Counted from the stretch's first letter, positions 9,285 through 19,735 are shown. The stretch is DNA of 21,322 nucleotides from Zelopaecilomyces penicillatus (GCA_005765155.1 VCCP01000010.1:1-21322); one strand, 5' to 3'. Program-made: numbers and translations. Notes: generated by a model from the sequence alone, not told the origin.

Positions 9285-10900
9285 AGCGCATACTACGGCG
9301 AGGTTTCATACGATGGCACAGATGTCAACTTGTACGGCCCTGGAGGCCTAAGATGATGCGCAAAGCGTGTCCACACTCAACTATTCTGGTGGCGGCGGCG
9401 GCTTGGGGACGGTCATGGATAGCTGCATGGCTTTGCGAGGCGAGAAGATGTTCATGCCTCACACAAAACGCACGGCGGTAGTTGCACATTGCATGACATC
9501 TGGTAGGGGGGGTTGAGAAGCCATGAGGTTCGGTGCATGGGGCTGGATGGACAAGAACCTCTCACTCTCGATTCCTATGCTACGTAGACCCGCTCACTGA
9601 CCTTGAAAGGGCTCAAGCATAGCTCTACCAATACCGTAAACCGTTTGGCAGCTGAAGGGATGTGGGAACCCAGTTCATGTAGGGATGGATGGATGGGAGA
9701 GTCGTACTTTGTGCTCTGGATGGCCCAAGCAACTTCAACGGGTAGATACAGCTCAACCAACAGCGTCTTCCGTGCATTGCTGCTGCAGATTTTCCAGCTT
9801 TACAGACACACTGCGCTGCAAATGTCGTGCGATTAACAGCATATTGGGGCAAAATCAGTCGAAATGTAAGTCAGGGCATAACAAGGGAGTTCTAGAGTAG
9901 GGAGGTGACGATAATTGAATGGAATCCAGCTTGAGGAACTGCCGAAACTGGACAGTTGGTTTGATTGCTCGCTTTGTTCAAACTTGCGGTCTCATAATGA
10001 CCCAAGCAGAGATGGCGCTGGTAAATAATAGTATTGAGCGTGTCGCCATGGCAAGCTTTGTGTGTTGTGGTATTGCTTGTAGTAGAAGATAGGGAGCACC
10101 AGCCATACGTTTTCAACAAAAAGGAGTAGATGACATTGAGACCTTGGACTATTACATCTTTGATAGCATGCCTATTGTGGTAAGTAACCAACTATTACTA
10201 CGTAGGACTGATATTGAAAGAAGGCACCAAGCTTGGGCTAGCTCGACGAGCGGTGCCAGGGGGTCGCAACGAGCTATTTGTACTTTGAACGGCACTACAA
10301 GCAGAGGTGGAAGGGAGTAGATTGCCTGTCTCACTGTCTGGTCAAACATGAAGGCTCCACTGCCGGTTCACGCAAGCTAAATCAGACCCAACGTTCCCTA
10401 TCCTCGATTATCACGGTAGAGGGCTGGGCACTCACAGATGTGTATCAGGGTGAGTAATCATGAGTTTGGGGTGCCAAGGAGAATTGAATGTACAAGGACT
10501 GATACGATGAAGCAGTTGTGAGATTTTATTGGAAAAGTCGAGTCAGTCTCGGGCGTCAATTAGATTACACGTGAGGGGATATAAAGACCCAAGACCAGCG
10601 CCTCGCGGTTTTTGATGCGTGGGGGCACGAGGTTTTCTAAATAGCGCCGTCGACTTGTGTGTTGCACAGCACCATGACGTAGCTGCCCTCCCCTCTCCTC
10701 TTCTCCTTTTCAAATGTCAGGCCAGAAAAGAAAGGGTTAATTATTGAGGCACACTGACAGCTATTGGCAGCGGAGGCAAGTTCCGTCTGTACAGGTACGG
10801 GGACTCACAGAGAGGTACGGGGAAGTAGGAGTACCCTGGACGATGATAAGTTGAAAGGCGGTGATTCATGCCTTGTAAACAACAAATCCATTCGACCTAC
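9285..10900. other. Gene-poor stretch, no recognised gene
   Basis: Frames on both strands are short and unrecognised. The most protein-like piece is on the plus strand: two abutting open frames, 9288-9356 (with GEVSYDGTDVNLYGPGG) and, shifted by one base, 9352-9516 (with NYSGGGGGLGTVMDSC). A GGC-repeat (GGCGGCGGCGGC, about 9391-9402) explains the poly-Gly. No introns, RNA gene or mobile-element signature could be supported in the remainder. Confidence 0.3.
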
Positions 10901-12782
10901 TCTACTGGGCTGTGGAGGTGATTAAGGGTGTAGAAGAACCTTACTCTCTATATCGAAAATGTTTCTTATGTTTTCTTCACGCAAATAGGTATTACTCTCT
11001 CCATCTGTAAGCAGATCATTGAACGGCGATCGCGGCCGATCGTTGGTGGTGTGGGTAACAATGCAGCAATCGCGGCAAATGGACAGTCAGAACTGCACAA
11101 GTGTGCCAATTCAAGGAGTAATCACTCAAGGTACAGCAACTTACCCAACTCCCTACCTACCATGTCTACACCAACAACAAGTTGGGGCAATTATTTGCGT
11201 TGAAGCAGTTTATTACATAGTATTCTCTGCCCTTTCCCAGTGTCTTGGTGACCCCCGTCCTGCCACGACTCGGCATGCCGGAAGAGGCGTTGGATGGCGC
11301 CAAAGCAGACCAGCTCCAGACCTTTATAGTGACCGCTAAACAGGACGCCTGGCAGGCCGCTAGTTTCAGCCAAGGGCAGTTGTTATAGCGCATGTCTGTA
11401 CAGTAGTTACTATGGATGGTGGCTTTTAAGGCTGTTGGTCGGCTGTTGGTCGGTTGTGGATGCCGGGTTTGCGGGGCTACTGGAACCATGCTAGTGAGGA
11501 GGACCTGGACAGGTACACTGACCTGATGGCTTACAGGCACAGAAGCCACCATATCACTGAATGGCAGCGCCTGGAGCAGCCCCAAGAAAAACCCAAGAAC
11601 CCCAAGCAGCCCCTAGAGCGCCTAGAGCAGCCAGGTAAAGTACCTAGCGCCTCCACGAATCCTCTACGGTTCAGGCCGGCGTCCTACTAATCACTTACTC
11701 CAATACTACGTACAAACAACCTACACACACCGATTAATGTCGTTTGGGGGATCGTCGCCGTCACAAACATGGGTCGTGCACCACCCGTAACCCGTTTGGA
11801 TCCTTCTTTGCGATTGCGACTGCAACTGCGACTGCATTCTGCAATAGTCGCATCGCTTGGCTGATTGGTCTGCATGGTGTTCGACCAAACCTGCGCTGGC
11901 TGGGGCGGCATTGGTTGCCTTGTTTGCCAGCTGAAGCCGCGGTCCGCTTCCTCTGGCTGGACGAGCAGGTTTCTGCCTTGTCCAAGTTTGTCCTGCAATG
12001 GAACTCCAATCCTTGCTTTTCGAGGGATTCTATCCAGAAGAACCTTGGGCAACAAGGCTCCCAGCTCTCCCCTCCCCAGTTTCCATCACGGATCACGATT
12101 GAGTTTCAAACACTATTGGTATGGTCTGTCTCTGTCCATTTGCCACAGTGCACCCTCCGCCCTGGACATCATGTCTCATTGGTGACAGATTCGACTCAGA
12201 AGCGGCCATCCACCACCCTCCTCAGGAAATCCTTCCGCCTCCCACCCCCCTGAGAATATCCCTGACTCTGCTATGGGCCCCCCCCCGTCCCACTAGCCCT
12301 GCTGTGGTGATGGTGCCACAGCCATATGGCCAATATCATGGGGAGGAGCCTGCCAAGCACGATGAGGCTAGGAAGGCGAGGGGACCATCATGTCGCTGCC
12401 TCGATTCATTTAAGACTCTGGGAAAGACTTGCAAGCCGGGCTCAACGTCTCAGAAACCCACAGGACCATCCGACTTGAGCAACACGCTGTACTGAGTCGA
12501 GGCACCGGTCTACGCTGTCAAGCTATTAGGCATAGCATAGCTGGCTAGGAAAGTAACGACGTACTATCGAACCCCCCTCAGCACTGGCCGTCGATTTTCT
12601 TCAACAACTGCAACGACTCGCAGCACCCACGCCCGTCCTAAAGAAGTCTTCTGCCTCCCCCTAATCGCCTTTCCGTTCAGAGTTTCCGTCTTCTCGTCGG
12701 TTGATTTTCGAAATTCAACCCTCCCCTCAGCTGCAGTATCAAGAGGGAGGAAAAAAAAATACCAATCAATGGCATCTGCGCC
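10901..12782. other. Unrecognised stretch upstream of the rhodopsin-like gene
   Basis: Longest frames are 11744-12253 (+, 169 residues) and 11166-11585 (-, 139 residues); neither shows a domain, signal peptide or membrane segment I can name, and both overlap other open frames. There is an 11-bp tandem repeat (11430-11440 and 11441-11451), a repeat of GCGACTGCA words (11816-11836) and an imperfect inverted repeat flanking it (11810-11820 with 11847-11856). The last 200 bases probably include the promoter and leader of the gene starting at 12783. Confidence 0.3.
11430..11451. repeat. 11-bp tandem repeat
   Basis: GGCTGTTGGTC occurs twice head to tail, followed by a diverging third partial copy (GGTTG). 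Simple repeat; no function is suggested. Confidence 0.8.
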
Positions 12783-14396
12783 ATGCCGAAAACCAGGGCG
12801 CTGGAACTGTTCTCAAGCACGTTGATTCCGCTGGTCCCGGCCACCGTCATTGTCTTCCTCCGACTCTATGCGCGACGAATAAAAGACTCACTTTGTGGTG
12901 GGACGATTGGCTTGCTTTTCTATCGCTTGTATGTCTTCCGGTTTTGATGTGCTCATAATCGATCTTGATGAACATGACGAAGCGGTGTAATATTTCTCAA
13001 CACTCACTGACTGTGGAGCGATATTGGTTTCATAGGCCTCGTGTGTCGTCTACGATGTCTACACGTTACAATGTATGCCTGTCCACCATGGCCCATCTTC
13101 CTCAGTACGAAAGTCTCCAGTACTAACTCGGCGGTCTTTGAAGCATTGCGATATGGCATGGCAAAGCGCTTAGCCGACATTCCCTCCCCTATCGAGGAGG
13201 TTATCTATAATTTCTTCGTCGTCCAGGTGGTAGAGGAACATACATACACCATTGCTATTGGCGCCGCCCAGCTATCACTACTCGCTCTCTACTGGCGCCT
13301 GTTTAAAGATATCAGCGACTTGAAGTGGGGTGTTTTGTTTCTTGTAGCATGCACATCTATCTGGATTATAGTCAGAGTGAGTGATGAACAGCAGATTCAA
13401 TTTTCTTGTTATGATATAACTCGATTTGTCCATTTGTTAACTCACTGGGTTCTCATCCATCTAGTTTTTCATTACAATTTTTCAATGTTTCCCACCGGCA
13501 TTTCTATGGGACAAGTCAATCGAAGGAGGGATATGCACTATTGATTCGGGCCAGTTTTTCATCGGCACAGTTTCAGCCCATCTTGTCATCGACCTCGCGC
13601 TCATTTTTCTGCCTGCATGTGCGTATATGGATTCTCGAGAAAGTTGAAACTGATCTTGCTTACTCACGCATCTTCTGCAGCACAAATCTGTCAGCTTTCT
13701 CTCCCGTTTTGCCCAAAAAGTGGCCATTGGGGGCATGTTTACCTTTGGTTTTGTGTAAGAAGACCCTGTCATATCTCGTTGACTGCACACGAATTCTGCG
13801 AACCATCTGTCTGATACATTCTTTTTCATATTCAGTATTTGCATTGCCTCCGTCATGATGATCATCTCAGCGACCACGTACGATAAGAACAGTCCCGAAA
13901 TCATGTGGGATTCTGTTACAGCTGCCTCGTGGTCAGCAGCAGAGATCCATCTGAGTGTGATGACATGTAAGTTACCCCTCGACAAAGTGCATGATATGCA
14001 ACATAACGCTGATGCATGGCCTGTCCATCTATTTAGGCTGCCTACCACTCATGCGGCCCCCAATGCGCATCTTTGGCGGATGGTGGAGCCAGAACTTTGC
14101 CTCGAGAAAGTCGACGACCAGTTCAAGCTCTGATAATAAATTCGACAGTATACGCAGGTCGATCCACATGCGCCGTATGAAGGGAGAGTCAACAGATGAT
14201 CTCCATGATACGATTATTGAAGACACCCCGAATTTATGGCCAAGGAGAAGGTTCAGACATTACCATCACTGGCAAAAGTGCATCATTGGACGAGACCATC
14301 AACACAGGGCCTTCGGGCAAGGACGGCGCCATTACCGTTAGATACGAGGTGAATCTCAGTTTTTCGGACACGGACAAGATTTCGCGGATAGTTTAA
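12783..14396 (+). pseudogene. Fungal rhodopsin-domain membrane protein (SAT4/PTH11-like), seven exons, interrupted frame
   Basis: Seven-helix family (Pfam Fung_rhodopsin type), often annotated as integral membrane or SAT4-like; role generally unknown. Exons: 12783-12928, 13036-13072, 13144-13376, 13465-13620, 13681-13754, 13836-13966, 14037-14396. Introns have GTATGT, GTATGC, GTGAGT, (GC), GTAAGA and GTAAGT donors; intron 2 has a perfect TACTAAC. Family landmarks: FLRLYARRIK followed by RLTLWWDDWLAFLSL, HTYTIAIGAAQLSLLALYWR, FQCFPPAFLWDKS, GQFFIGTVSAHLVIDLALIF, AEIHLSVMTSCLPLMRP. Problems: the first two landmarks are one base out of frame at an A4 run (12881-12884). Intron 4 keeps frame only as a GC-AG intron (TGT|GCGTAT). 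In the tail, STDDLHD and YGQGEGSDITITG lie in different frames, implying another one-base change near 14200-14230. The predicted whole length of about 380 residues is normal. It is either a decaying gene or an indel-affected assembly. Confidence 0.75.
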
Positions 14397-15299
14397 AGGG
14401 AGTTTTTTTTATTTTTTATTTGGTTGTACCGAAGGATACCCCATGAGATTGTATGAGACAATCTTGATTTACGATGGATTTGAAGCATGATTGATTAGCA
14501 CAGGTTACCCCTCGCGAACAGGGTTTGGCAATGAAAATAGTCCCAACTTAGTGAGATATACTTAATTCAAAGATGAAAGATTAAGGCCGGTCTCCTACAT
14601 TTGTGATGCATGTTCTTACGATACTGATTCCGTTGGTGAGTACTATTTGAATCACTGCTAGACATTTCTTACGCTACTTCATGTTGTCCATACGATCTCA
14701 TCCCACATTGGTGTGCGAACTCAGAACCTGTGTATCCCACTCGCAGAACATAATGGATTTCTAGCACATATTACATGAGTCAAGTGGAGAGGCTGTATTT
14801 AGATATAAATAACAGTCAGCTTATATGTATATAATCCTTTCTTAGGATCTATGAAAATAATCATTATAAGAATGCCATCTATAACACGTGAATAGTAACC
14901 GAAGTTTTCCATAGATCGATGCCACTGTTTTGAATCAACAACTTAACCTACTCCTTCTACCGCCATCCCGAACCAATCAGTATTATTAAGGGTGCCATAG
15001 ATTGGACACTTTGAGACGATTTCTTATCATCCTATCATGAGAGGTGGCTAAATATGTGGCTAAACATGTCCTAAAAAAGCTGGGCAAGCCCCCCCAGCCT
15101 CCTTCTTAGCGTACGGCGTGCAACCACGGATACAGACTAGGTAGGTACTTGGGAAATGATTCTCCCACAGCCATGGCGGCGCCAATCGCGGACATTGTTG
15201 CTTGGGGCAGGTGGGTGAGGTTGCCCGAGGTTGATTGATTAAACCGCTGCTAGCCAGTCAACCAGTGTAAAGTGAAACACCGCTTTTGTTACTTTTTTT
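14397..15299. other. AT-rich intergenic region
   Basis: Shared 3' region of the rhodopsin-like gene (+) and the orphan two-exon candidate (-). It is AT-rich, with T-rich sequence right after the rhodopsin stop. A 12-bp near-perfect tandem repeat (GTGGCTAAATAT then GTGGCTAAACAT) is at 15044-15067. No open frame worth listing and no RNA gene seen. Confidence 0.4.
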
Positions 15300-15925
15300 T
15301 TAGGTTGGCTGGTCTTCTGGTTTCTCTTTGTACAAATTGATTGGGTAGAAGAGGACTTGGTGAGCTCGGACATAGTAGTGAATGATATGGCAGTGAGGAT
15401 GCCTGGACAGGTAATTCCGAGCCAGCACCAACCAGACAATGCCTTGGAGTAGCTCGAAAACTTTCATGTCTACATGCCCAGGAACATCACACAAGGGAAT
15501 CAGTTGTGAAAAAACATTACTGTTAAGGTATGGAAAGAATCCTGAAAAAATCATTGACATAGGGAAATAAAATCCTTCCATTACTAGGTACCCTCACCTT
15601 CTGGGTTCCAGTCCAGCGGTAAATTGCGTGGGTCAGTCCAGAGTACCTGGCCCGTCCACGCCTTTGTCCTGGCTGCGGGGTCGCAAATAGACCAGCAACT
15701 ATCAACCAGTGCTTGTAAACATGTAACAGCATTGAACTCCAGTGTATCATAGCCAGACAAAAGAGTCAGCAAGTTTGTAGTTATTGATTTCATGTTTAAA
15801 ATTGTATAGTCTCGCATTGGTTTCTTCATTGAAGCAGACGCCAACAGGCGACGGACGACAGGAAGAGGTGAAAAGTCATGCATTTGCAGAGACTGGCGAT
15901 GGCGGGGTAGCGGGGTAGCAAACAT
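15300..15925 (-). CDS. Unrecognised two-exon gene candidate, 189 residues
   Basis: I do not recognise this protein. Two minus-strand frames join cleanly: exon 1 at 15925-15598 and exon 2 at 15541-15300, separated by a 56-base intron with a GTGAGG donor and a strong TTTTTTCAG acceptor. Phase is conserved (109 codons plus one base, then two bases), and the stop is TAA at 15300-15302. The joined protein has an N-terminal basic part, a middle piece with spaced Cys (AVTCLQALVDSCWSICDPA) and a C-terminal part rich in aromatics and His (SRHPHCHIIHYYVRAHQV). No clear signal peptide or known motif. Inner Met codons (for example that of MKSITTNLL) could be the real start. Evidence is the open frames plus good splice sites only; it could be a lineage-specific gene or a chance frame. 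Confidence 0.35.
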
Positions 15926-16680
15926 GACGTGGGCAATGATGCCTTAAGTAAGCGTATCTGTGCGCTCTGGCGATCTTGGAACGCGCTGGAAGCTGCGAGA
16001 TTGTTTGTTGGACTTGAGAGAGGAAGGCAAATGAGGGCCCCATTGGAATTGTGCAAAGGGTTCACATGCCGGTCAGAGTCCGTCAGAAAAAGGCACCCCT
16101 CCTGATGAGAATGCCGAGCGGCTATCGTCAGTTGCAATTGTAAAGTGGATGGCCAGCCGTTCCCGCGGCAACAAAAGCTCTTGTGTCGTCTCACTCGGAA
16201 GCTCGGAGAGCTTACTGTAGGAGAGCTCATGTTGAGAGCTACGCCCACGTGCTTGATCCGATCGATTGGCGGCAGCGAGGAGTTTGGATGTTCTCATTCG
16301 AGAAGGGGTCATTGATATTATTAATGGCAAAAGAGTTTGCCAGTTGCAGGTACCTACCAGGTACTTGTAATCATGCCATCACCGGGCAGCGTTTCTTTGT
16401 ACTACTGGTGAAAATTCCAATAAGTGAGACCTGGAGGGAGGGTGACGAGTGACGAGTGAGGCTGCTCCCAGCTCCAGCTCCAGCTCCACTTCTGGTGTCC
16501 CCGCCAGCAGGAAAGAACCTGCCAGCTGCGTACCCCTCCCTCATTCCTTTTAAATACGAGTATAGTTTGAAGACCTGAAGGCAGTTCCGAACAACCCCGC
16601 TTCTAAAACCATTTCTTCCTTCCTACATCTCAACACAACCTCACCATCCCATCAATCCCTACGCAATCACAACAATCACA
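15926..16680. promoter_or_regulatory. Intergenic region with the cyclophilin promoter
   Basis: Separates the divergent orphan candidate (-) from cyclophilin A (+). It contains an AGGTACCTACCAGGTACTT element (about 16349), a 7-bp GTGACGA tandem (16442-16455), three CAGCTC repeats (about 16468-16488), and a TTTAAATA box at about 16550, some 130 bases upstream of the start codon, a plausible core promoter element. The last 60 bases are rich in CA (ACAATCACA words), typical of a fungal 5' leader. Confidence 0.5.
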
Positions 16681-17383
16681 ATGTCCCAGGTTTACTTCGA
16701 TGTTGCCGCCAATGGCGGTATGTGTCCAACCCCCCAAAAGAGCAGCATATGTTCTGTTGGAATCGTACTAACATGTCTTTGCAGAGGCGCTTGGCAGGAT
16801 CACCTTCAAGCTGTACGATGATGTTGTTCCCAAGACCGCCAAGAACTTCCGAACTCTTTGCACCGGAGCGGAGGGATACGGCTATCAGGGCTCCTCTTTC
16901 CACCGTGTCATTCCTTCGTTCATGCTCCAGGGTGGTGACTTCACCAACCACAACGTGAGTTCTGGCCCAAGGCCCAGCCGGTTGATGGCACAGAAACACT
17001 AACGTATCCACCCGATAGGGCACTGGTGGAAAATCCATCTACGGAGAGAAGTTTGCGGATGAGAACTTCCAGCTGAAGCACACTAAGCCCGGTCTGCTGT
17101 CCATGGCCAACGCTGGCAAGAACACGTATGTGATCCCTACATGTTGTATTCACCTCTCAGACCGTTCTCTCAGGTGTTAGTCTCTGACAAGATGTTGTTT
17201 CTTTATAGCAATGGCTCTCAGTTTTTCATCACCACCGTGGTGACCAGCTGGTTGGATGGAAAGCACGTCGTCTTCGGCGAGGTTACATCTGGCATGGATG
17301 TTGTTCAGGCTATCGAGAAACTCGGCACCGACAGTGGCAAGACGAAGAAGAAGATCGAGATTGTGAAGTCCGGCGAGCTATAA
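16681..17383 (+). CDS. Cyclophilin A, peptidyl-prolyl cis-trans isomerase
   Basis: Catalyses cis-trans isomerisation of X-Pro bonds; cytosolic, and the usual target of cyclosporin A in fungi. Four exons: 16681-16717, 16785-16954, 17019-17125, 17209-17383, coding for 162 residues. Introns have GTATGT, GTGAGT and GTATGT donors, and intron 1 has a TACTAAC branch site. Single-domain cyclophilin without extension or targeting peptide. Active-site residues are present: R53 and F58 in SFHRVIPSFMLQGGDF, Q61, F111 in NTNGSQFFIT, W119 (cyclosporin contact) and H124 in SWLDGKHVVFGEV. The N-terminal MSQVYFDVAANGEALGRITF and C-terminal GEL fit the fungal type. The start is fixed by family length and the ACAATG context. 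No frame defects, unlike neighbours on both sides. It lies 437 bases upstream of a P450 on the same strand; whether that has meaning is unknown. Confidence 0.95.
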
Positions 17384-17820
17384 GCTATGTCCAGTCCAGC
17401 TAGCGACTCTACAGGAACAAGCTATGGCTGTCATAGTACGACCATAGTTGACTCTAACTAAAAGTAAAATGAAAGAGGGCAGAGAAGCTACTTAACTTAT
17501 GGGCGATGGCAGATGTATCAGTGTGACTTTCCATTTTTGCATTTCATAATGTCTATCATCCCGAACACCAAGAAGGCGGCTCTTCGTAAGCTCAATGTTA
17601 GGATGCCGGCGCCAATCTCATCTATCTATACCCCGCATTCCACTATTAGTAGCTGCTTGCTGTCGCTCATGCACGCACTACACAGTCTGCCCTACATACC
17701 ACAGTGCTTTTAAGGTATGCCATCCGACTTTGAGAGCAGACGCTGTTGCACACTCCCTGCCTCCATTGACATGGGGCGCATAGAACATCCATTCCAAACT
17801 GCTAATCCAGGCGCCTACTT
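17384..17820. other. Cyclophilin 3' region and P450 promoter
   Basis: About 440 bases between two genes on the same strand. Overlapping small frames (17513-17713, 17595-17783) match nothing. No TATA box or terminator is obvious. It presumably carries the 3' UTR of the cyclophilin gene and the P450 promoter. Confidence 0.4.
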
Positions 17821-19703
17821 ATGGCCACATCCGTTGTTTTTGTAGCAGCTGCTACTCTCCTGTTTCTCTTGTATTCACGTTTCCTCCATCCCATCATCTT
17901 CTCCCCCCTGAGCCGGATCCCAACCCCGCACTGGTCCTGTGCCATCTCCAATATTTGGATCCTGCGCGTTCGAAAGCTAAATGCGGAGAACAAGCTCCTC
18001 CATGATGCACATGGTCGATTTGGCTCTGTTATCAGAGTTGGACCCAAGACAATCAGCGTGGATGGAGCGGGAGCACTTCGAACCATCTATCTCGGAGGGT
18101 TTGAGAAGGCTTCTTGGTATTCAGTCTTTGATAATTATGGGTAAGCCGGACAATCTCCAGTGACCATCTTATGATAGCGTTGCATATTGTATGGTACATG
18201 GAGGTTCATGCATCAAGGATCGTGCATCGAGCATCGTGCATCGCGTATCCACAGGCTGATGCTTGGCAGGCTGCCTTCCATGTTCTCGACTCTCGGGTCA
18301 AGGGAACACTCTTTGAAAAAGCGAATGATATCCAACGTTTACTCCAAGTCGTACATCCAATCATCAGAAACAGCCAAATCTCAGTGTGGTGTCATCCTTT
18401 TCGAGCGACTGCTGCCCAATATCAAAAGGTCGGCATTGGCAGATGGTGTTCCGGGTATTGAGGTCCAGTCTTTATTCATGGCAACCGCTATGGATCTCAT
18501 CTCAGCCTATGTTTTCGGGCTCGGGAACAGCACAAACTTTCTCGAAGAGGAGTCGTTCCGTGACCGTTGGCTGCGGCTGTACTTGTCTAGACATAACCAT
18601 CACTTCTGGTCCCAGGAGCTGCCGTTATTAACATCCATTTGTAAAAAGCTCAAGTTTCGACTTTACCCTTCCGACGTAGATGACGCGAATGCAGAGCTTG
18701 CAAAGTGGACTAAGAAACTATGTGAAAAGACCGAAGCAGCCATTTTGGAGGAGAATAACGGGCCCGTAAACCTTGCTGATCAACCTATCGTCCTCAAGGC
18801 TCTTCGAGCTGGTATCGACAAGGAGAATAAGATGCATGGTGAAAACTCGCTTGTGTATTCCACAACTCTTAGCAATCCCGAGCTGTCCGCGGCATGTGAG
18901 ATACATGACCATCTTCTGGCTGGGCATGAAACCGCAGGTATTGCACTAACCTACTTATCTTGGCATTTGTCGCAGTCTCAAGAAGCCCAGGACAACCTGA
19001 AAGAAGAACTTGACACTTTGAGCCCATCCATGAGTATTGAAAATTACAGCATCACACATCAACTGCCCGACCCAAAGGTACTAGATAGTCTGCCTGTCCT
19101 CAACGCAATGGTCATGGAAACCCTGCGACTGCACGCGCCGATTCCAGGCCCTCAGCCACGAGTAACCCCATACCCATCCTGCAAAATCGAAGGGTACGAG
19201 ATCCCAGGCGGCGTTCGCATCGCAGCACTCGCATATACTCTACACCGTGACGAGGAAGTGTTCCCAAAGCCTAGCGAATGGAATTACACGCGTTGGCTTA
19301 AAGGAACTACGACGGAGGAGCATCGTAAAGAAATGAACCGCCACTTCTGGGCTTTTGGCAGCGGAGGCAGAATGTGTTTAGGATCAAACTTTGCCCTCAA
19401 CGGTATGTTCTTTTTTCTTTTATTTTGCACGTTTTGTTTTTGTTATACATTGTCCTAGTCTCTATCGCCGTTTTTTCTTGTTACTACTTCTTCTTTACTA
19501 CTACTTTCTTTACTTCTTTTTCTAGGTGGGAAAATGGTGAGATACAATGTACGTGAGGACATTTTTGCTGACGTGTGCGCCACTACGTAGAATTGAAGTT
19601 TGTTGTAGGAGCAATTTATGCAAACTTCAAGTCCTTTGTTGTGATGATGATGGTATTGAGCAGACAGGTGGATATACAGCACGGCCTGCGAGTGAGAAGC
19701 TAG
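17821..19703 (+). CDS. Cytochrome P450 monooxygenase, three exons, late frame shift at the C-terminus
   Basis: Microsomal class II fungal P450; an oxygen-activating haem thiolate enzyme, substrate not predictable. Exons: 17821-18140, 18270-19402, 19591-19703, giving 521 residues. N-terminal membrane anchor (VVFVAAATLLFLLYSRFLHP) and proline hinge (PLSRIPTPHW), then the family segment GGFEKASWYSVFDNYG. I-helix AGHETAG (324-330), ExxR at E390/R393 (METLRLHAP), WNYTRW (PERF-like) and haem loop FGSGGRMCLG with Cys476 are all intact. Splicing to 19591 restores NELKFVVGAIYANF exactly. Near 19641 the expected tail (DDDGIEQTGGYTARP...LRFEALDMK, stop at 19733-19735) is in another frame, implying one lost base; as read, the protein ends with a different 19-residue tail at TAG 19701. 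The core enzyme could still work. Intron 2 is unusually long (188 bases) and contains a second strong acceptor. Confidence 0.88.
18219..18243. repeat. 11-bp direct repeat within P450 intron 1
   Basis: ATCGTGCATCG occurs at 18219-18229 and 18233-18243 with a 3-base spacer, inside the 129-base first intron (18141-18269) and surrounded by further GCATC words. Simple intronic repeat. Confidence 0.8.
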
Positions 19704-19735
19704 TTTTGAGATTTGAAGCACTTGATATGAAATAA

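Noticed and set aside
11166..11585. Minus-strand frame of 139 codons
   Set aside because: No recognisable domain, no splice partners and a Pro/Thr/Ser-biased composition.
11744..12253. Plus-strand frame of 169 codons with a signal-like stretch
   Set aside because: Competes with equally long antisense frames, no motif, and its Ala/Thr run comes from a short DNA repeat; insufficient to call a gene.
15041..15070. 12-bp tandem repeat as a possible satellite or mobile-element end
   Set aside because: Only two imperfect copies, with no flanking element or target duplication.
19526..19558. Mini-exon between the two acceptors in P450 intron 2
   Set aside because: Tested joins through GTGAGA or GTACGT donors give the wrong phase into LKFVVGAIY; removal of the whole 188 bases fits exactly.
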